The notes below the pieces were generated by a model that did no database searches, was not told the origin of the DNA, and saw nothing but the letters and a program-made list of their open reading frames with translations. A program made the translations under genes and the position numbers. From Actinomycetales bacterium (lineage in GTDB: Bacteria > Actinomycetota > Actinomycetes > Actinomycetales > Dermatophilaceae): a stretch of DNA of 64,000 nucleotides. Positions 8,916 through 18,075 of the stretch are shown here, piece after piece (the stretch's first letter is position 1; each line of letters begins with the position of its first letter). Location: contig PDRO01000009.1 of assembly GCA_002748155.1 (NCBI GenBank), positions 20,380 through 84,379 on the forward strand, in the 5' to 3' direction.

Positions 8916-11168
8916 ATGACATTCGCTGACACCGTCAATCAGATCACCGAGTACATGAAAGAAGAGCGGTTCGCCGACGTGACGCGGCTGTATTCGGCAC
9001 GGCAGGTAGCCGAGCAACGCGGCACCATCGCGTCCGGCTATCCGGTAGCCGAGCAGAACGCCCGGCAGTTCTACGCACGGCTGCGGGAGCTGTTCTCCCA
9101 GGGCAAGTCCATCACGACGTTCGGCCCGTACTCGCCCAGCCAGGCGGTGACGATGAAGCGGATGGGCATCGAGGGCATCTACCTCGGTGGCTGGGCCACC
9201 TCTGCCAAGGGCAGTGCCGCTGAGGATCCGGGCGCGGACCTGGCCAGCTACCCGCTGTCTCAGGTGCCCGAAGAGGGCGCGGCCCTGGTGCGGGCACTGC
9301 TGACCGCGGACCGCAACCAGACCTACCTGCGTGAGCGGATGACCGAGGAACAGCGGGCAGCGACGCCGGTGCACGACTACCGGCCGTTCATTATCGCCGA
9401 CGCCGACACGGGCCATGGCGGGGATGCCCACGTCCGCAACCTGATCCGGCGGTTTGTCGAAGGCGGCATCACCGGTTACCACATCGAGGACCAGCGGCCT
9501 GGCACCAAGAAGTGCGGCCACCAAGGCGGCAAGGTGCTGGTTCCGGTCGATGAGCAGATCAAGCGGTTGAATGCAGCCCGGTTCCAGCTGGACATCATGG
9601 GTGTGCCCGGCATCATCGTCGCCCGCACGGACGCTGAGGCCGCCAACTTGCTGGACGGCAACGCCGACGAGCGGGACCACCCGTTCATCCTCGGCGCCAC
9701 TCACTCCAGCGCTCCTTCCTACAAGGTGTGCGCCCTGGCCCTGATGCGGGCTTTCTACGCAGCCGGTGCCACCCCGCTGGTCGGCTACCAGCTGTACGAC
9801 CTGTCCGATGAGGAATACGCAGCTGCCGACAACTGGTTGGCCAAGACGGGTCTGGCCGACTCGGTGAAGTCGGCTATGTCCGGTATCGACGCCGGCGACG
9901 AGGTCGCCGTCGAGGCCGCCTACGACCGCGCTCTCGGTGACATGGTCGCGAAGTGGGAGTCCGACGCCGGGTTGATGACGATCGGCGAAGCGGTGGTCGA
10001 CGCGCTTGAGCTGCTCGCCTCCGACGAAGCCGAGCTGCCGATCAGCATCGAGGAATGGCAGGAGTTCGCCAAAGAGGCCTCGTTCTGGCAAGTCCGGGAC
10101 AAGGCGCGTCAGCTAGGGATCAGCTTCTTCTGGGATGCTGACCTCGCCAAGACGCCGGAGGGCTTCTACCAGGTCCGCGGTGGCCTGGAGTATGCGATCG
10201 CCAAGTCCCTTGCCGTCGCACCTTTCGCCGACCTCGTGTGGATGGAGACGGCCAGCGCTGACATTGCTGAGGCCAAGCACTTCGCCGACGCGATCCATGC
10301 CAAGTTCCCTGGCCAGATGCTGGCGTACAACCTGTCACCGTCGTTCAACTGGGACTCCACCGGCATGAGCGACGATGAGATGCGTCGGTTCCCGGTGCAG
10401 CTGGGCGAGGCCGGGTTCGTCTTCAACTTCATCACCTACGGCGGGCACCAGATCGACGGCGTGGCCGCGGAGGAGTTCTCCACGGCCTTGCTGACCGACG
10501 GCATGCTGGCTTTGGCACAGGTGCAGCGCAAGATCCGGTTGCTGGAGTCGCCGTACCGCACCCCGCAGACTCACGTCGGCGGGCCGCGGCTGGATGCGGC
10601 TCTGGCCGCGTCGTCGGCCCGGACCGCAACGACCAAGGCGATGGGCGCAGGGTCGACCCAGGTGCAGCACTTGGTGCAGACCGAACTGCCCAAGAAGGTG
10701 CTGGAGGACTGGCTGGTCGACTGGGCCCAGTACTACAAGCTGGGTGAGAGCCTGCGGGTGTCATTGCGGCCCAGCCGCGACGGCGCGGAGTTGTTGGAGC
10801 TCGCGGTGCAGGGTGACGGTGGCACCAAGCACGCGAATGTGGTCTTCGCCCCGATCACCGACCGGCATGGCAGCGTGCTGTTGTCGGTGCGGGACATGAA
10901 CACCTTCTCCGAGCAGCTGCGGCAGAAGCGATTGATGACCCTGATCCACTTGTACCTGATCAAGCGGTATAAGGCATCGACGGTGCACTACGTGGCACCT
11001 ACCCAGGACAACCAGTACCAGGCCGAGAAGATGCATGCGCAGGGTGTTTACGGTGAAGTGCACACCGGTGTCGGTGACATCATCGTTGCCAGTGTCGACT
11101 CCGATTCTGTGCGGACGTTGGTCGACGACAGCGGTGAGGGTATCGGCAACCTCATCCGCAAGGCGTGA
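8916..11168 (+). CDS. aceA: isocitrate lyase, long (ICL2-type) form
   Basis: Splits isocitrate into succinate and glyoxylate. The protein is 750 aa, far longer than the usual 430-aa enzyme and close to the mycobacterial AceA2/ICL2 form (about 766 aa). The catalytic motif KKCGHQGGK is present with Cys at about residue 200, preceded by the metal-binding region [12 protein letters not shown]. An inserted segment follows near residues 245-420, and a C-terminal region (about 600-750) corresponds to the extra regulatory domain which, in M. tuberculosis ICL2, binds acetyl-CoA. It lies just downstream of malate synthase, so the whole shunt is probably one transcript. Confidence 0.95.
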   Translation: MTFADTVNQITEYMKEERFADVTRLYSARQVAEQRGTIASGYPVAEQNARQFYARLRELFSQGKSITTFGPYSPSQAVTMKRMGIEGIYLGGWATSAKGSAAEDPGADLASYPLSQVPEEGAALVRALLTADRNQTYLRERMTEEQRAATPVHDYRPFIIADADTGHGGDAHVRNLIRRFVEGGITGYHIEDQRPGTKKCGHQGGKVLVPVDEQIKRLNAARFQLDIMGVPGIIVARTDAEAANLLDGNADERDHPFILGATHSSAPSYKVCALALMRAFYAAGATPLVGYQLYDLSDEEYAAADNWLAKTGLADSVKSAMSGIDAGDEVAVEAAYDRALGDMVAKWESDAGLMTIGEAVVDALELLASDEAELPISIEEWQEFAKEASFWQVRDKARQLGISFFWDADLAKTPEGFYQVRGGLEYAIAKSLAVAPFADLVWMETASADIAEAKHFADAIHAKFPGQMLAYNLSPSFNWDSTGMSDDEMRRFPVQLGEAGFVFNFITYGGHQIDGVAAEEFSTALLTDGMLALAQVQRKIRLLESPYRTPQTHVGGPRLDAALAASSARTATTKAMGAGSTQVQHLVQTELPKKVLEDWLVDWAQYYKLGESLRVSLRPSRDGAELLELAVQGDGGTKHANVVFAPITDRHGSVLLSVRDMNTFSEQLRQKRLMTLIHLYLIKRYKASTVHYVAPTQDNQYQAEKMHAQGVYGEVHTGVGDIIVASVDSDSVRTLVDDSGEGIGNLIRKA

Positions 11169-11292
11169 CACATCCGCAGGCAGTGATGAAGCGTCGTTGA
11201 TGTCGACGACTTGACTGCCGTGACAACAGGCCAGGCGACGGCGAGTCCACTCGGGCTCGCCGTCGCTGACTGTGGGGCAAGGAGATAGGGAC

Positions 11293-11784
11293 ATGAGTGA
11301 AATCAGCACGCCAGACCTGTGCGATGCGAACCCCGATGTGCAGGTGGCCGAGCCGCTGCTGCGGGGCTACGGCGGGCGGGAAGCGTTCGGTGGCCAGGCG
11401 GTCGTGGTGCGATGCGTGGACGCGGACGGGCCGGACAACACCCTGGTGAAACAACTGGCCGGCGAGCCCGGGCATGGCCGGGTACTGGTAGTCGATGTCG
11501 GTGGAGCCACGAGCAACGCGGTCCTCGGCGACTTGATCGCTGCCGATGCCGCAGCGAACGGCTGGGCCGGTTTGGTGATCAACGGCTGTGTACGCGATGT
11601 CGAAGTGCTGCGGAGCATCGACCTGGGTGTCATGGCGCTGGGGTCGGTGCCACGCAAGTCGAACCGGCGCGGGACGGGGGAGCGGGACGTCACCGTCGGA
11701 TTCGCCGGGGTGCACATCGCCCCGGGCAACTACGTGTATGCCGATGCGACCGGGCTCATCGTCGCTGAGCGTGCGTTGGGCTGA
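11293..11784 (+). CDS. rraA: RraA-family protein
   Basis: A 163-aa protein of the RraA/MenG-like family. Members are annotated either as regulators of RNase E activity or as class II 4-hydroxy-4-methyl-2-oxoglutarate/oxaloacetate aldolases. The characteristic segments are VVDVGGATSNAVLGDLIA, GWAGLVINGCVRDVEVL (the G-x20-R-D region of the aldolases) and PGNYVYADATGLIV. Start at 11293 follows GGAGATAG; the in-frame ATG 21 bases upstream lacks a ribosome binding site. It may be co-transcribed with the glyoxylate genes (124-base gap), which would suit an oxaloacetate-related activity. The choice between the two functions cannot be made here. Confidence 0.85.
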   Translation: MSEISTPDLCDANPDVQVAEPLLRGYGGREAFGGQAVVVRCVDADGPDNTLVKQLAGEPGHGRVLVVDVGGATSNAVLGDLIAADAAANGWAGLVINGCVRDVEVLRSIDLGVMALGSVPRKSNRRGTGERDVTVGFAGVHIAPGNYVYADATGLIVAERALG

Positions 11785-12164
11785 ACGCAGCTGGATCTGA
11801 GCTCGCCCAGGTTGCGGAACCTGCCCCACCTCAACCCAGTACTCGTGCCACCACCCATGTGCCCGGCAACCGGATGATCGGTGCCCGCGTTGCTGCCCAC
11901 GGCCAGCGTCTCAGGTCGGAAGCACCGTCCGGCCGACAACCGCTCAATCCGTGAGAAACCCTGCGGTGCTCGGGAATAAACCGTACCCTCGTCGGTGTAG
12001 ATGCGGATGAGGGTATCTGGGGCGGGCTGAACGACTCCTTGCAAGCGGGTGCAAGAAGGGCAATCACTACCAGATGCCGGACTTGGCCCAGGGCGGACGC
12101 CGCTCATGGGTCCCAGGGTTGTGTCTTCGGTATCTGTGCTCAGGTGCCTGGGGAGGGAGTTGTT
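11785..12164. other. 380-base region between rraA and the polysaccharide locus
   Basis: No convincing gene. Two small hairpins are visible: CAGGTT-4-AACCTG at 11808-11823, possibly ending the rraA transcript although no T-tract follows, and CTTGCA-6-TGCAAG at 12038-12055. A further pair of arms, CCCAGG at 12112-12117 and CCTGGG at 12147-12152, lies next to the ribosome binding site of the sugar transferase. The promoter of the polysaccharide genes should lie here. Confidence 0.5.
12038..12055. promoter_or_regulatory. perfect inverted repeat, possible operator
   Basis: CTTGCA-AGCGGG-TGCAAG, 6-base arms with a 6-base spacer, about 110 bases upstream of the sugar-transferase start. It could be a protein binding site or a leader hairpin; no known regulator is recognised. 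Confidence 0.3.
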
Positions 12165-13694
12165 GTGTTCGACTACATCGGGTCTGCCACGCCGTCGCGC
12201 GTGAGCGGAGTACGAAAGACCGTGGTTAACGCGCGAACGCGCGCATGGGAGCGGTGGGGTTCCTCTACGCCATTCCCCAGCGCGGGGTCTACCCCCAAGG
12301 CGCGGGCTTGGGTCGTGAAACGTCGTCGGATCCTGCAAGGGGCCGACCTGACCGTGGGCCTTCTTGCCTCGCTGTTGGCCCACTATCTGCGATTCGGGTT
12401 CGAGTCAACACCGGTTCTCGTGGTTGTCTTCGTCATCCCGTTCGTGTGGCTCTCTGCTTTGGTGGCTAGTGGGACCTACACCGTGGCCCAGAACGGTGTC
12501 GGGTCGGATGAATACCGAGCAATCGGCCGAGCCGCATTCACGACCTTCGCCGGAGTGGCCATCGCGTCGTACCTGCTGCACGCCGAACTGTCCAGGGGCG
12601 TCGTCATGCCGCTGTCCGTGTTTCTGCTCATCGGGACGATAGGTGTCCACGCGCTGCATCGAAGGCATTTGGCTCGGGAGCGCACCCATGGGCGATACGT
12701 CCGTGACGTGTTGGTCATGGGTCGCGCCGATGCGTGCGTTGCGATCATCATGGAAATGCAGGCATCGCCCGTTTCGGGCTACCGCGTAGTCGGAGCTTGC
12801 ATCACCGACGACGATGTGGACCAGGTTGGGTCGCGTTTGTCCGGCGTGCCGATTGTGGGCACGGCCGGAGAGGCTATGCACGTGGTCGACCGCCTAGGCA
12901 TTGATGTCGTGGCAGTGTCCAGCGATCCAGACCTGTCCGGTCAGAACCTGCGGCGCATCGGATGGGCGCTCGCGGAGCGTCGTGTCGACTTGGTGGTTGC
13001 TCCCGGCATTTTCGAGGTGGCCGGTCCACGGTTGTCGTTGCGCCCCGTCGCAGGCCTATCACTGTTGCACGTCGAGCGCCCGGCAGACGGGTGGTTCCGA
13101 CTTCTGAGCAAGCGCTTGATGGACACGGTGCTCGCAGGAGCGCTGACCCTTGTCGCATTGCCGATCGGTTTAGTCGTAGCAGCGCTGATCAAGCTGGACA
13201 GCCCGGGTCCGGTGTTTTTCCGGCAAGAGCGAGTCGGCGCTCACGGCGAACGATTCAAGATGATCAAGTTCCGATCGATGTGTCAGTTCGCGGAAGCTCG
13301 CAAGAGCTCGATCGATGGTGGGAACAAGACCAACACAGTCTTGTTCAAGGTCAAGGAGGACCCGCGGGTCACGCGGGTCGGCAAGGTGATCCGCCGTCTG
13401 TCGATCGATGAACTCCCGCAGCTGTTGAACGTGCTCAAGGGCGATATGTCCCTTGTCGGACCTCGTCCGCCGCTGCCGAACGAGGTCGATCAGTACGAAG
13501 CCGACGCGATGCAGCGCCTTCGGGTTCGTCCCGGCATGACCGGTATGTGGCAGATAAGCGGACGCAGCGACTTGGATTGGGAGCAGTCGCTGCGATTGGA
13601 CCTGTGGTACGTGGACAATTGGTCGCCAATGCTTGACCTACAGATCCTCGCGCGTACGGGTCGCGCCGTGTTGGCCGGCCATGGTGCTTACTAG
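12165..13694 (+). CDS. polyprenyl-phosphate sugar-1-phosphate transferase (initiating)
   Basis: Transfers the first sugar phosphate to undecaprenyl phosphate at the inner face of the membrane, starting the polysaccharide repeat unit. The 509-aa protein has four N-terminal helices (about residues 45-165), a middle nucleotide-binding-like domain (about 175-300) and a C-terminal bacterial sugar transferase domain with SKRLMDTVLAGALTL, FRQERVGAHGERFKMIKFRSM (broken here), DELPQLLNVLKGDMSLVGPR and the RPGMTGMWQ segment. This matches the WbaP/CpsE/ExoY family. The GTG start at 12165 has GGGAGGGA 6 bases upstream; the frame stays open to 12039 without similarity. It is the first gene of the locus. 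The sugar (glucose, galactose or other) cannot be predicted from motifs alone. Confidence 0.92.
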   Translation: MFDYIGSATPSRVSGVRKTVVNARTRAWERWGSSTPFPSAGSTPKARAWVVKRRRILQGADLTVGLLASLLAHYLRFGFESTPVLVVVFVIPFVWLSALVASGTYTVAQNGVGSDEYRAIGRAAFTTFAGVAIASYLLHAELSRGVVMPLSVFLLIGTIGVHALHRRHLARERTHGRYVRDVLVMGRADACVAIIMEMQASPVSGYRVVGACITDDDVDQVGSRLSGVPIVGTAGEAMHVVDRLGIDVVAVSSDPDLSGQNLRRIGWALAERRVDLVVAPGIFEVAGPRLSLRPVAGLSLLHVERPADGWFRLLSKRLMDTVLAGALTLVALPIGLVVAALIKLDSPGPVFFRQERVGAHGERFKMIKFRSMCQFAEARKSSIDGGNKTNTVLFKVKEDPRVTRVGKVIRRLSIDELPQLLNVLKGDMSLVGPRPPLPNEVDQYEADAMQRLRVRPGMTGMWQISGRSDLDWEQSLRLDLWYVDNWSPMLDLQILARTGRAVLAGHGAY

Positions 13695-13818
13695 GAGCGC
13701 GGCTGGGCACACAGCTGCTGGCGCTCGCCGGTTGACGAGTTCCGTTGTCACTGGGCGGTGCGCGCCCCGTACAGTGACAAGAGGGTGCATGCCAAGCCGC
13801 TCTCTCGCTGAGTGTCCA

Positions 13819-14607
13819 TCAGGAAGCGTTGCTGGAGTTCCAAACCTGCCACGGTGGATTGCCGGCGTTGTACATGGCTTCGAGTTCGACCTTGTCCTTG
13901 AAGGTGTCCATGTTCTTCCAGAATCCGTCGAACGGGATGGCGCGCAGCTTGCGGTCCTTCATGAGTCGTTGGAAGGGTTCGAGGACCAAGTCCTCTCCGG
14001 GTTCGAGGACGTTAAAGATCTCGCGTCGGAGGGCAAAGAACCCCGCGTTAACTCGCATCGGCGACTCCCCGGCATACTCCAGTTCGGTCACCCTATTATC
14101 AGGGTCCGAATGAATAATGTGGAAGGTGTGTGGCGCTTTAACGCTCAACATTCGGGCCACGTCGTCGGATGCAAGGAAACCGTCGACGTAGGCATTGAGG
14201 TCGAGATCGGTGAGTCCGTCGGAGTAGTTCGCCAGGAACGCCTCGTCGTCACCGAGATGAGGACGCACTCGCCGCAATCGCTCTCCGATTGTCGAGTGTA
14301 TCCCGGTGTCGACAAACGTGATTCGCCAGTCTTCGATATCCGTGCCCAGCATCGATATATCGTGGCCCCCACCGGGGATCACGAAGTCATTGGTTGCCCA
14401 CTCCCGGTAATTGAGGAAGAACTCCTTAATCGCCAGGGCGCCGTGACCGAGACACAAGATGAACTCCGTGTGGCCATAGTGGGCATAGTAGCGCATGAGA
14501 TGCCAAAGGACAGGGCGAGGGCCGATCTCTACGAGCGGCTTCGGTATCCTATCCGAGTAGTCCCGCAGGCGCATACCCATGCCGCCACAAAACAAGACAA
14601 CCTTCAT
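13819..14607 (-). CDS. rfbF: glucose-1-phosphate cytidylyltransferase
   Basis: Makes CDP-glucose from CTP and glucose 1-phosphate. The 262-aa nucleotidyltransferase has the family start MKVVLFCGGMGMRLRDYSD, the IPKPLVEIGPRPVLWHLM segment with the catalytic-site Lys, and the conserved NYSDGLTDLDL and GFWKNMDT blocks; the length is typical of RfbF. It is the only biosynthetic gene on the minus strand inside the cluster and diverges from the SAF-domain oxidoreductase gene. AGGAGG precedes its ATG. With the CDP-glucose 4,6-dehydratase at 18076 it supplies CDP-4-keto-6-deoxyglucose. By eye its base composition is less GC-rich than the housekeeping genes, which suggests transfer. Confidence 0.93.
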   Translation of the reverse strand: MKVVLFCGGMGMRLRDYSDRIPKPLVEIGPRPVLWHLMRYYAHYGHTEFILCLGHGALAIKEFFLNYREWATNDFVIPGGGHDISMLGTDIEDWRITFVDTGIHSTIGERLRRVRPHLGDDEAFLANYSDGLTDLDLNAYVDGFLASDDVARMLSVKAPHTFHIIHSDPDNRVTELEYAGESPMRVNAGFFALRREIFNVLEPGEDLVLEPFQRLMKDRKLRAIPFDGFWKNMDTFKDKVELEAMYNAGNPPWQVWNSSNAS

Positions 14608-14734
14608 ATCGAACCTCCTAGGTGCGGTAGATTTCTAGTGTATCGTGAACTAGGCGTCGGCGCGCAACATGGAACGGCGCGGCTCCTCCTCCGGAGGGGG
14701 TCTACGCTCGCTAGGTTTTCGTATCAGGACGGGA
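14608..14734. promoter_or_regulatory. divergent promoter region
   Basis: 127 bases between the leftward cytidylyltransferase and the rightward oxidoreductase. It is AT-rich for this genome around 14625-14655, where promoter elements for one or both genes would be expected. A minus-strand TACACT near 14640 could be a -10 element, but no good -35 is visible. Confidence 0.4.
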
Positions 14735-16039
14735 ATGCCGATGATCATCATAGACACTGAGTTGGCACGACGCGAGGCGGAGGGTTCACCAGTAAGGGTG
14801 GCCTTGGTCGGTGGCGGCTATATGGCGCGTTGCATCGCGTTGCAGTTCCTCACCGCCGGCACGGGGATGCGGTTGGTGGCAATAGCCAACCGAACCGTCG
14901 ACAAGGCTCGGCGCGCTTTCGCCGACGCTGGGGCTCCGGAGGTGACCTCGGTGCAGTCCGAGGCCCAGCTGGCATCGGCAGTGGATTCGGGCACGCCGGC
15001 GGTCACCGACGACGCCGGGTTGTTGTGTCGGAGTGCACATGTCGATGTCGTCATCGAAGCCACGGGCCACGTGGAGTTCGGCACCCAAGTCTGTTTCGAG
15101 GCGATCACCCATGGCAAGCACGCGGTTCTCATGGGCGCAGAGGTAGATGCGACGGTTGGTCCGATCTTGCGGCACTACGCGGACGCCAACGGGGTCGTCT
15201 TCACCTACACCGACGGCGACGAGCCCGGGGTTGGGATGAATCTTGCTCGCTTGGTCTCGTCGATGGGCTACGAGCCGGTGTTGATGGGGCAGCTCAAGGG
15301 CTTCCTTGACCACTACCGCAATCCCGAGACTCAACGTCCTCTGGCAGATCGGCTTGGTCAGAATCCAGCGGTCTTGGCCTCTTTCGCAGATGGATCCAAG
15401 CTGGCCCTCGAGGCGGCCATCATGGGTAATGCGACAGGTTTCGTGCCGCAGGTCCGAGGCATGCATGGCCATGCCTGTGCCGACGTCAAGGACATGCTGG
15501 ACTTGTTCACGGAACGCGACTTCGAGCACGAGGGCCTCGTTGAATACGCGCTCGGTGCGGCCCCCCACACCGGTGCCTTCGTTATTTGCCGCAACTACCA
15601 TCCGGAAAAACGCAAGCTCATGGCGTATCTCAAGATGGGCGATGGGCCGTTGTATCTCTTCTATCAGCCATTTCATTTGCCACCGTGGCAGATCCTCCAT
15701 TCAGTGGCCAGAGCTGCTCTCATGCACGATCCGACAATCACTCCGGCGGGCGCCCCAGTCTGCGATACGGTGACCTACGCCAAGCGTGATCTGCGGGCCG
15801 GAGAGCGACTTGACGGCATGGGTGGTTTCACAGGATATGGACTTGTCGAGCGTGCAGAAGTGTGTCAACGAGAGGACTTCCTGCCGATCGCAGTGTCGCT
15901 GGATTGCCGACTGGTCCGAGATGTGCCCAAGGACACGCCGATTCGCTATGCCGACGTTGAGCTCCCGCCGGGTCGGCTAGTGGACCGCCTGCGCGAAGAA
16001 CAGGCCAGTACTTTCGAAACGGCGGGTTCCGATGCGTGA
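14735..16039 (+). CDS. NAD(P)-dependent oxidoreductase with SAF domain
   Basis: A 434-aa protein with an N-terminal Rossmann fold (VALVGGGYMARCIALQF, about residues 20-36) resembling the NAD-binding domain of homoserine dehydrogenases, a middle dehydrogenase region containing YTDGDEPGVGMNL, and a C-terminal SAF-type domain (about residues 345-420). Proteins of this type occur in sugar and antibiotic clusters, but their substrates are mostly unknown. Context, between CDP-glucose genes and a class III aminotransferase, suggests oxidation or reduction of a sugar- or amino-acid-like intermediate. ATG 14735 has AGGA 5 bases upstream; ATG 14741 is an alternative. It overlaps the PIG-L gene by 8 bases, so the two are translationally coupled. 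Confidence 0.82.
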   Translation: MPMIIIDTELARREAEGSPVRVALVGGGYMARCIALQFLTAGTGMRLVAIANRTVDKARRAFADAGAPEVTSVQSEAQLASAVDSGTPAVTDDAGLLCRSAHVDVVIEATGHVEFGTQVCFEAITHGKHAVLMGAEVDATVGPILRHYADANGVVFTYTDGDEPGVGMNLARLVSSMGYEPVLMGQLKGFLDHYRNPETQRPLADRLGQNPAVLASFADGSKLALEAAIMGNATGFVPQVRGMHGHACADVKDMLDLFTERDFEHEGLVEYALGAAPHTGAFVICRNYHPEKRKLMAYLKMGDGPLYLFYQPFHLPPWQILHSVARAALMHDPTITPAGAPVCDTVTYAKRDLRAGERLDGMGGFTGYGLVERAEVCQREDFLPIAVSLDCRLVRDVPKDTPIRYADVELPPGRLVDRLREEQASTFETAGSDA

Positions 16040-16724
16040 GTTGTCTCTACGTCCGCGCGGCGACCTCCTCAAGGTTCTGGCCGTCGGTGCCCACTCCGAC
16101 GACATCGAGATCGGCTGCGGCGCCACGATCGTTCAACTCGCAGACCAATACCCTGCCGTGCACGTGGACTGGGTCGTCCTGACTGCGGACGGGCAGCGGC
16201 GTGATGAGGCGCAGGATGCAGCCGAGGCCTTACTCGCTGGCACCACCTCGCATTCGATTCACATCGAAAACTTCCGCGGTTCATATCTACCGGCCCAGTG
16301 GGCTGCGGTGAAAGACAGGTTCGAGGAGTTCAAGCCCTTCGATCCAGATCTCGTACTCGTGCATTCTCGACGAGACGCGCATCAGGACCACCGTACCGTG
16401 GGTGAGTTGGCGTGGAATACCTTCCGTGATCATCTCGTCCTCGAGTACGAGATTCCCAAGTACGATGGAGATCTAGGCGCTCCGTCATTATTTGTGCCGG
16501 TCTCTGAAGCAGCAATGGAACGCAAGATCGACACGCTGATGAATGTATTCCGGAGCCAGCATTCACGGTCCTGGTTTACCGCGGACACGTTTGCTAGTTT
16601 GATGCGCCTACGCGGCGTGGAGTGCAACTCGCCGAGTGGTTATGCGGAGGCTTTTTACGTCCGGAAGTTGGTGCTAGGTCCCACATTGTCGAACTTGAGC
16701 CGAAACAGGAGTGACAGCCCGTGA
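16032..16724 (+). CDS. PIG-L family deacetylase
   Basis: A 230-aa zinc-dependent deacetylase of the LmbE/PIG-L family, which removes N-acetyl groups from sugars (MshB, GlcNAc-PI deacetylase) or related amides. The metal site is visible as AHSDDIEIG (His21, Asp24) and HQDH near residue 119; Asp23 would be the general base. The gene overlaps the upstream oxidoreductase by 8 bases and the downstream aminotransferase by 4. In this cassette it probably removes a protecting acyl group from an aminosugar or amino-acid moiety, but the order of steps is inference. Confidence 0.88.
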   Translation: MRELSLRPRGDLLKVLAVGAHSDDIEIGCGATIVQLADQYPAVHVDWVVLTADGQRRDEAQDAAEALLAGTTSHSIHIENFRGSYLPAQWAAVKDRFEEFKPFDPDLVLVHSRRDAHQDHRTVGELAWNTFRDHLVLEYEIPKYDGDLGAPSLFVPVSEAAMERKIDTLMNVFRSQHSRSWFTADTFASLMRLRGVECNSPSGYAEAFYVRKLVLGPTLSNLSRNRSDSP

Positions 16725-18028
16725 TCTTCGACAGGTCTCTTGAATTGCGTGATCCCTTCCATCAACGCATTCCGGGGGGTTCCCATACTTACGCCAAGGG
16801 CGAAGACCAGTTCCCGGAGAACATGGCCCCGTTCATCGTCCGGGGCCTCGGTTCGCACGTCTGGGACGTGGACGGTAACGAGTATATCGAGTACGGTTCC
16901 GGTTTGCGGTCGGTGGGACTAGGGCACGCCTACCCGCCGGTCGTGGAAGCGGCCACTCGCCAGCTCACGCTCGGGGCGAATTTCGTACGCCCGGCTCCTA
17001 TCGAGCTGGAATGCGCGGAACTCCTTGCGTCGATCGTGCCCTCGGCCGAGATGGTGAAGTTCAGCAAAGACGGTTCCGACGCGACAACGGGCGCAGTTCG
17101 GCTGGCGCGGGCAGCAACAGGCCGTGACGTTGTGGCCGTATGCCAGTCACATCCCTTCTTCTCGGTGGATGACTGGTTCATCGGCACGACTGGGATGCCC
17201 GCTGGGGTTCCCTCGGACGTCCGGAACCTCACAACTGGTTTCCTGTACAACGACCTTGCGTCCCTCGAGGCCGTCTTCGCAACCCATCCGGGTCGCGTGG
17301 CTGCGGTCATCCTCGAGGCCGAGAAGGAGACACCCCCGGCGCCAGGGTTCCTCGAGGGAGTTCGGGCGTTGTGCGACAGCCATGGAACGGTTCTCGTTCT
17401 TGACGAGATGATCACTGGATTCCGGTGGCATCTCTCCGGCGCCCAGGCATTCCACGATCTTCGTCCGGATCTGTCGACTTTCGGCAAAGCGATGGCCAAC
17501 GGATTCTCGGTCTCCGCACTGTGCGGCCGACGCGACATCATGGAGTTGGGCGGCCTCCGGACCGATCAGGAGCGGGTATTCCTGCTGTCTACCACACACG
17601 GTGCCGAGACCCATGGTTTGGCCGCAGCCATCGCCACTATGAACATCTACCGATCCGAACCCGTGATCGAGACGGTGTGGGAACGAGGGTCACAGCTTGC
17701 CGAGGGCCTAGGGCAGGTTCTCGCCCAGGCGGGAGTGTCCGATCAGGTGCCGATCCTCGGTCGCCCGTGCGCCCTCGTGTTCGGGACTCGAGACGAGCAG
17801 GGACAACCGTCACAGGAATTCCGGACGCTGCTCATGCAGGAGCTCATCTCACGTGGCATCTTGGCCACGTCCCTCGTCGTCGGCTACTCGCACACACGCG
17901 AGGACATTGAACGCACCGTACAGGCATTTGCCGAAGCAGCCGTCGTGTATCGGCGGGCACTCGACGAGGGGATCGGGGCCTACCTGCGAGGGCGTCCGGT
18001 GAAGCCAGCTATGCGGCGGTACGTGTGA
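16721..18028 (+). CDS. class III aminotransferase / aminomutase-like
   Basis: A 435-aa PLP enzyme related to glutamate-1-semialdehyde 2,1-aminomutase. The PLP lysine is in STFGKAMANGFS (about Lys256), the Asp that holds the pyridine nitrogen is in VLVLDEMITGFRW, and the substrate phosphate region is near KFSKDGSDATTGAVRLAR. Its place in a sugar cluster argues against the tetrapyrrole role of HemL. A related use would be amination of a keto sugar or of an attached side chain. GTG start with a 4-base overlap to the PIG-L gene. The sequence is complete with no missing key residues that I can see. Confidence 0.88.
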   Translation: MIFDRSLELRDPFHQRIPGGSHTYAKGEDQFPENMAPFIVRGLGSHVWDVDGNEYIEYGSGLRSVGLGHAYPPVVEAATRQLTLGANFVRPAPIELECAELLASIVPSAEMVKFSKDGSDATTGAVRLARAATGRDVVAVCQSHPFFSVDDWFIGTTGMPAGVPSDVRNLTTGFLYNDLASLEAVFATHPGRVAAVILEAEKETPPAPGFLEGVRALCDSHGTVLVLDEMITGFRWHLSGAQAFHDLRPDLSTFGKAMANGFSVSALCGRRDIMELGGLRTDQERVFLLSTTHGAETHGLAAAIATMNIYRSEPVIETVWERGSQLAEGLGQVLAQAGVSDQVPILGRPCALVFGTRDEQGQPSQEFRTLLMQELISRGILATSLVVGYSHTREDIERTVQAFAEAAVVYRRALDEGIGAYLRGRPVKPAMRRYV

Positions 18029-18075
18029 TGCGTGACGGGGAAACGAGCCGCCGACACCAACTTCCGAGGCAGAAT

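Noticed and set aside
7761..10091. A 776-codon open frame on the minus strand across the malate synthase and isocitrate lyase genes.
   Set aside because: It is the antisense of two strongly supported genes; such long antisense frames are common in GC-rich DNA. The product has no family features.
16721..18028. Naming the class III aminotransferase as HemL of haem synthesis.
   Set aside because: It is similar in fold and motifs, but it sits between deacetylase and CDP-glucose dehydratase genes with 4-base coupling and has no tetrapyrrole neighbours.
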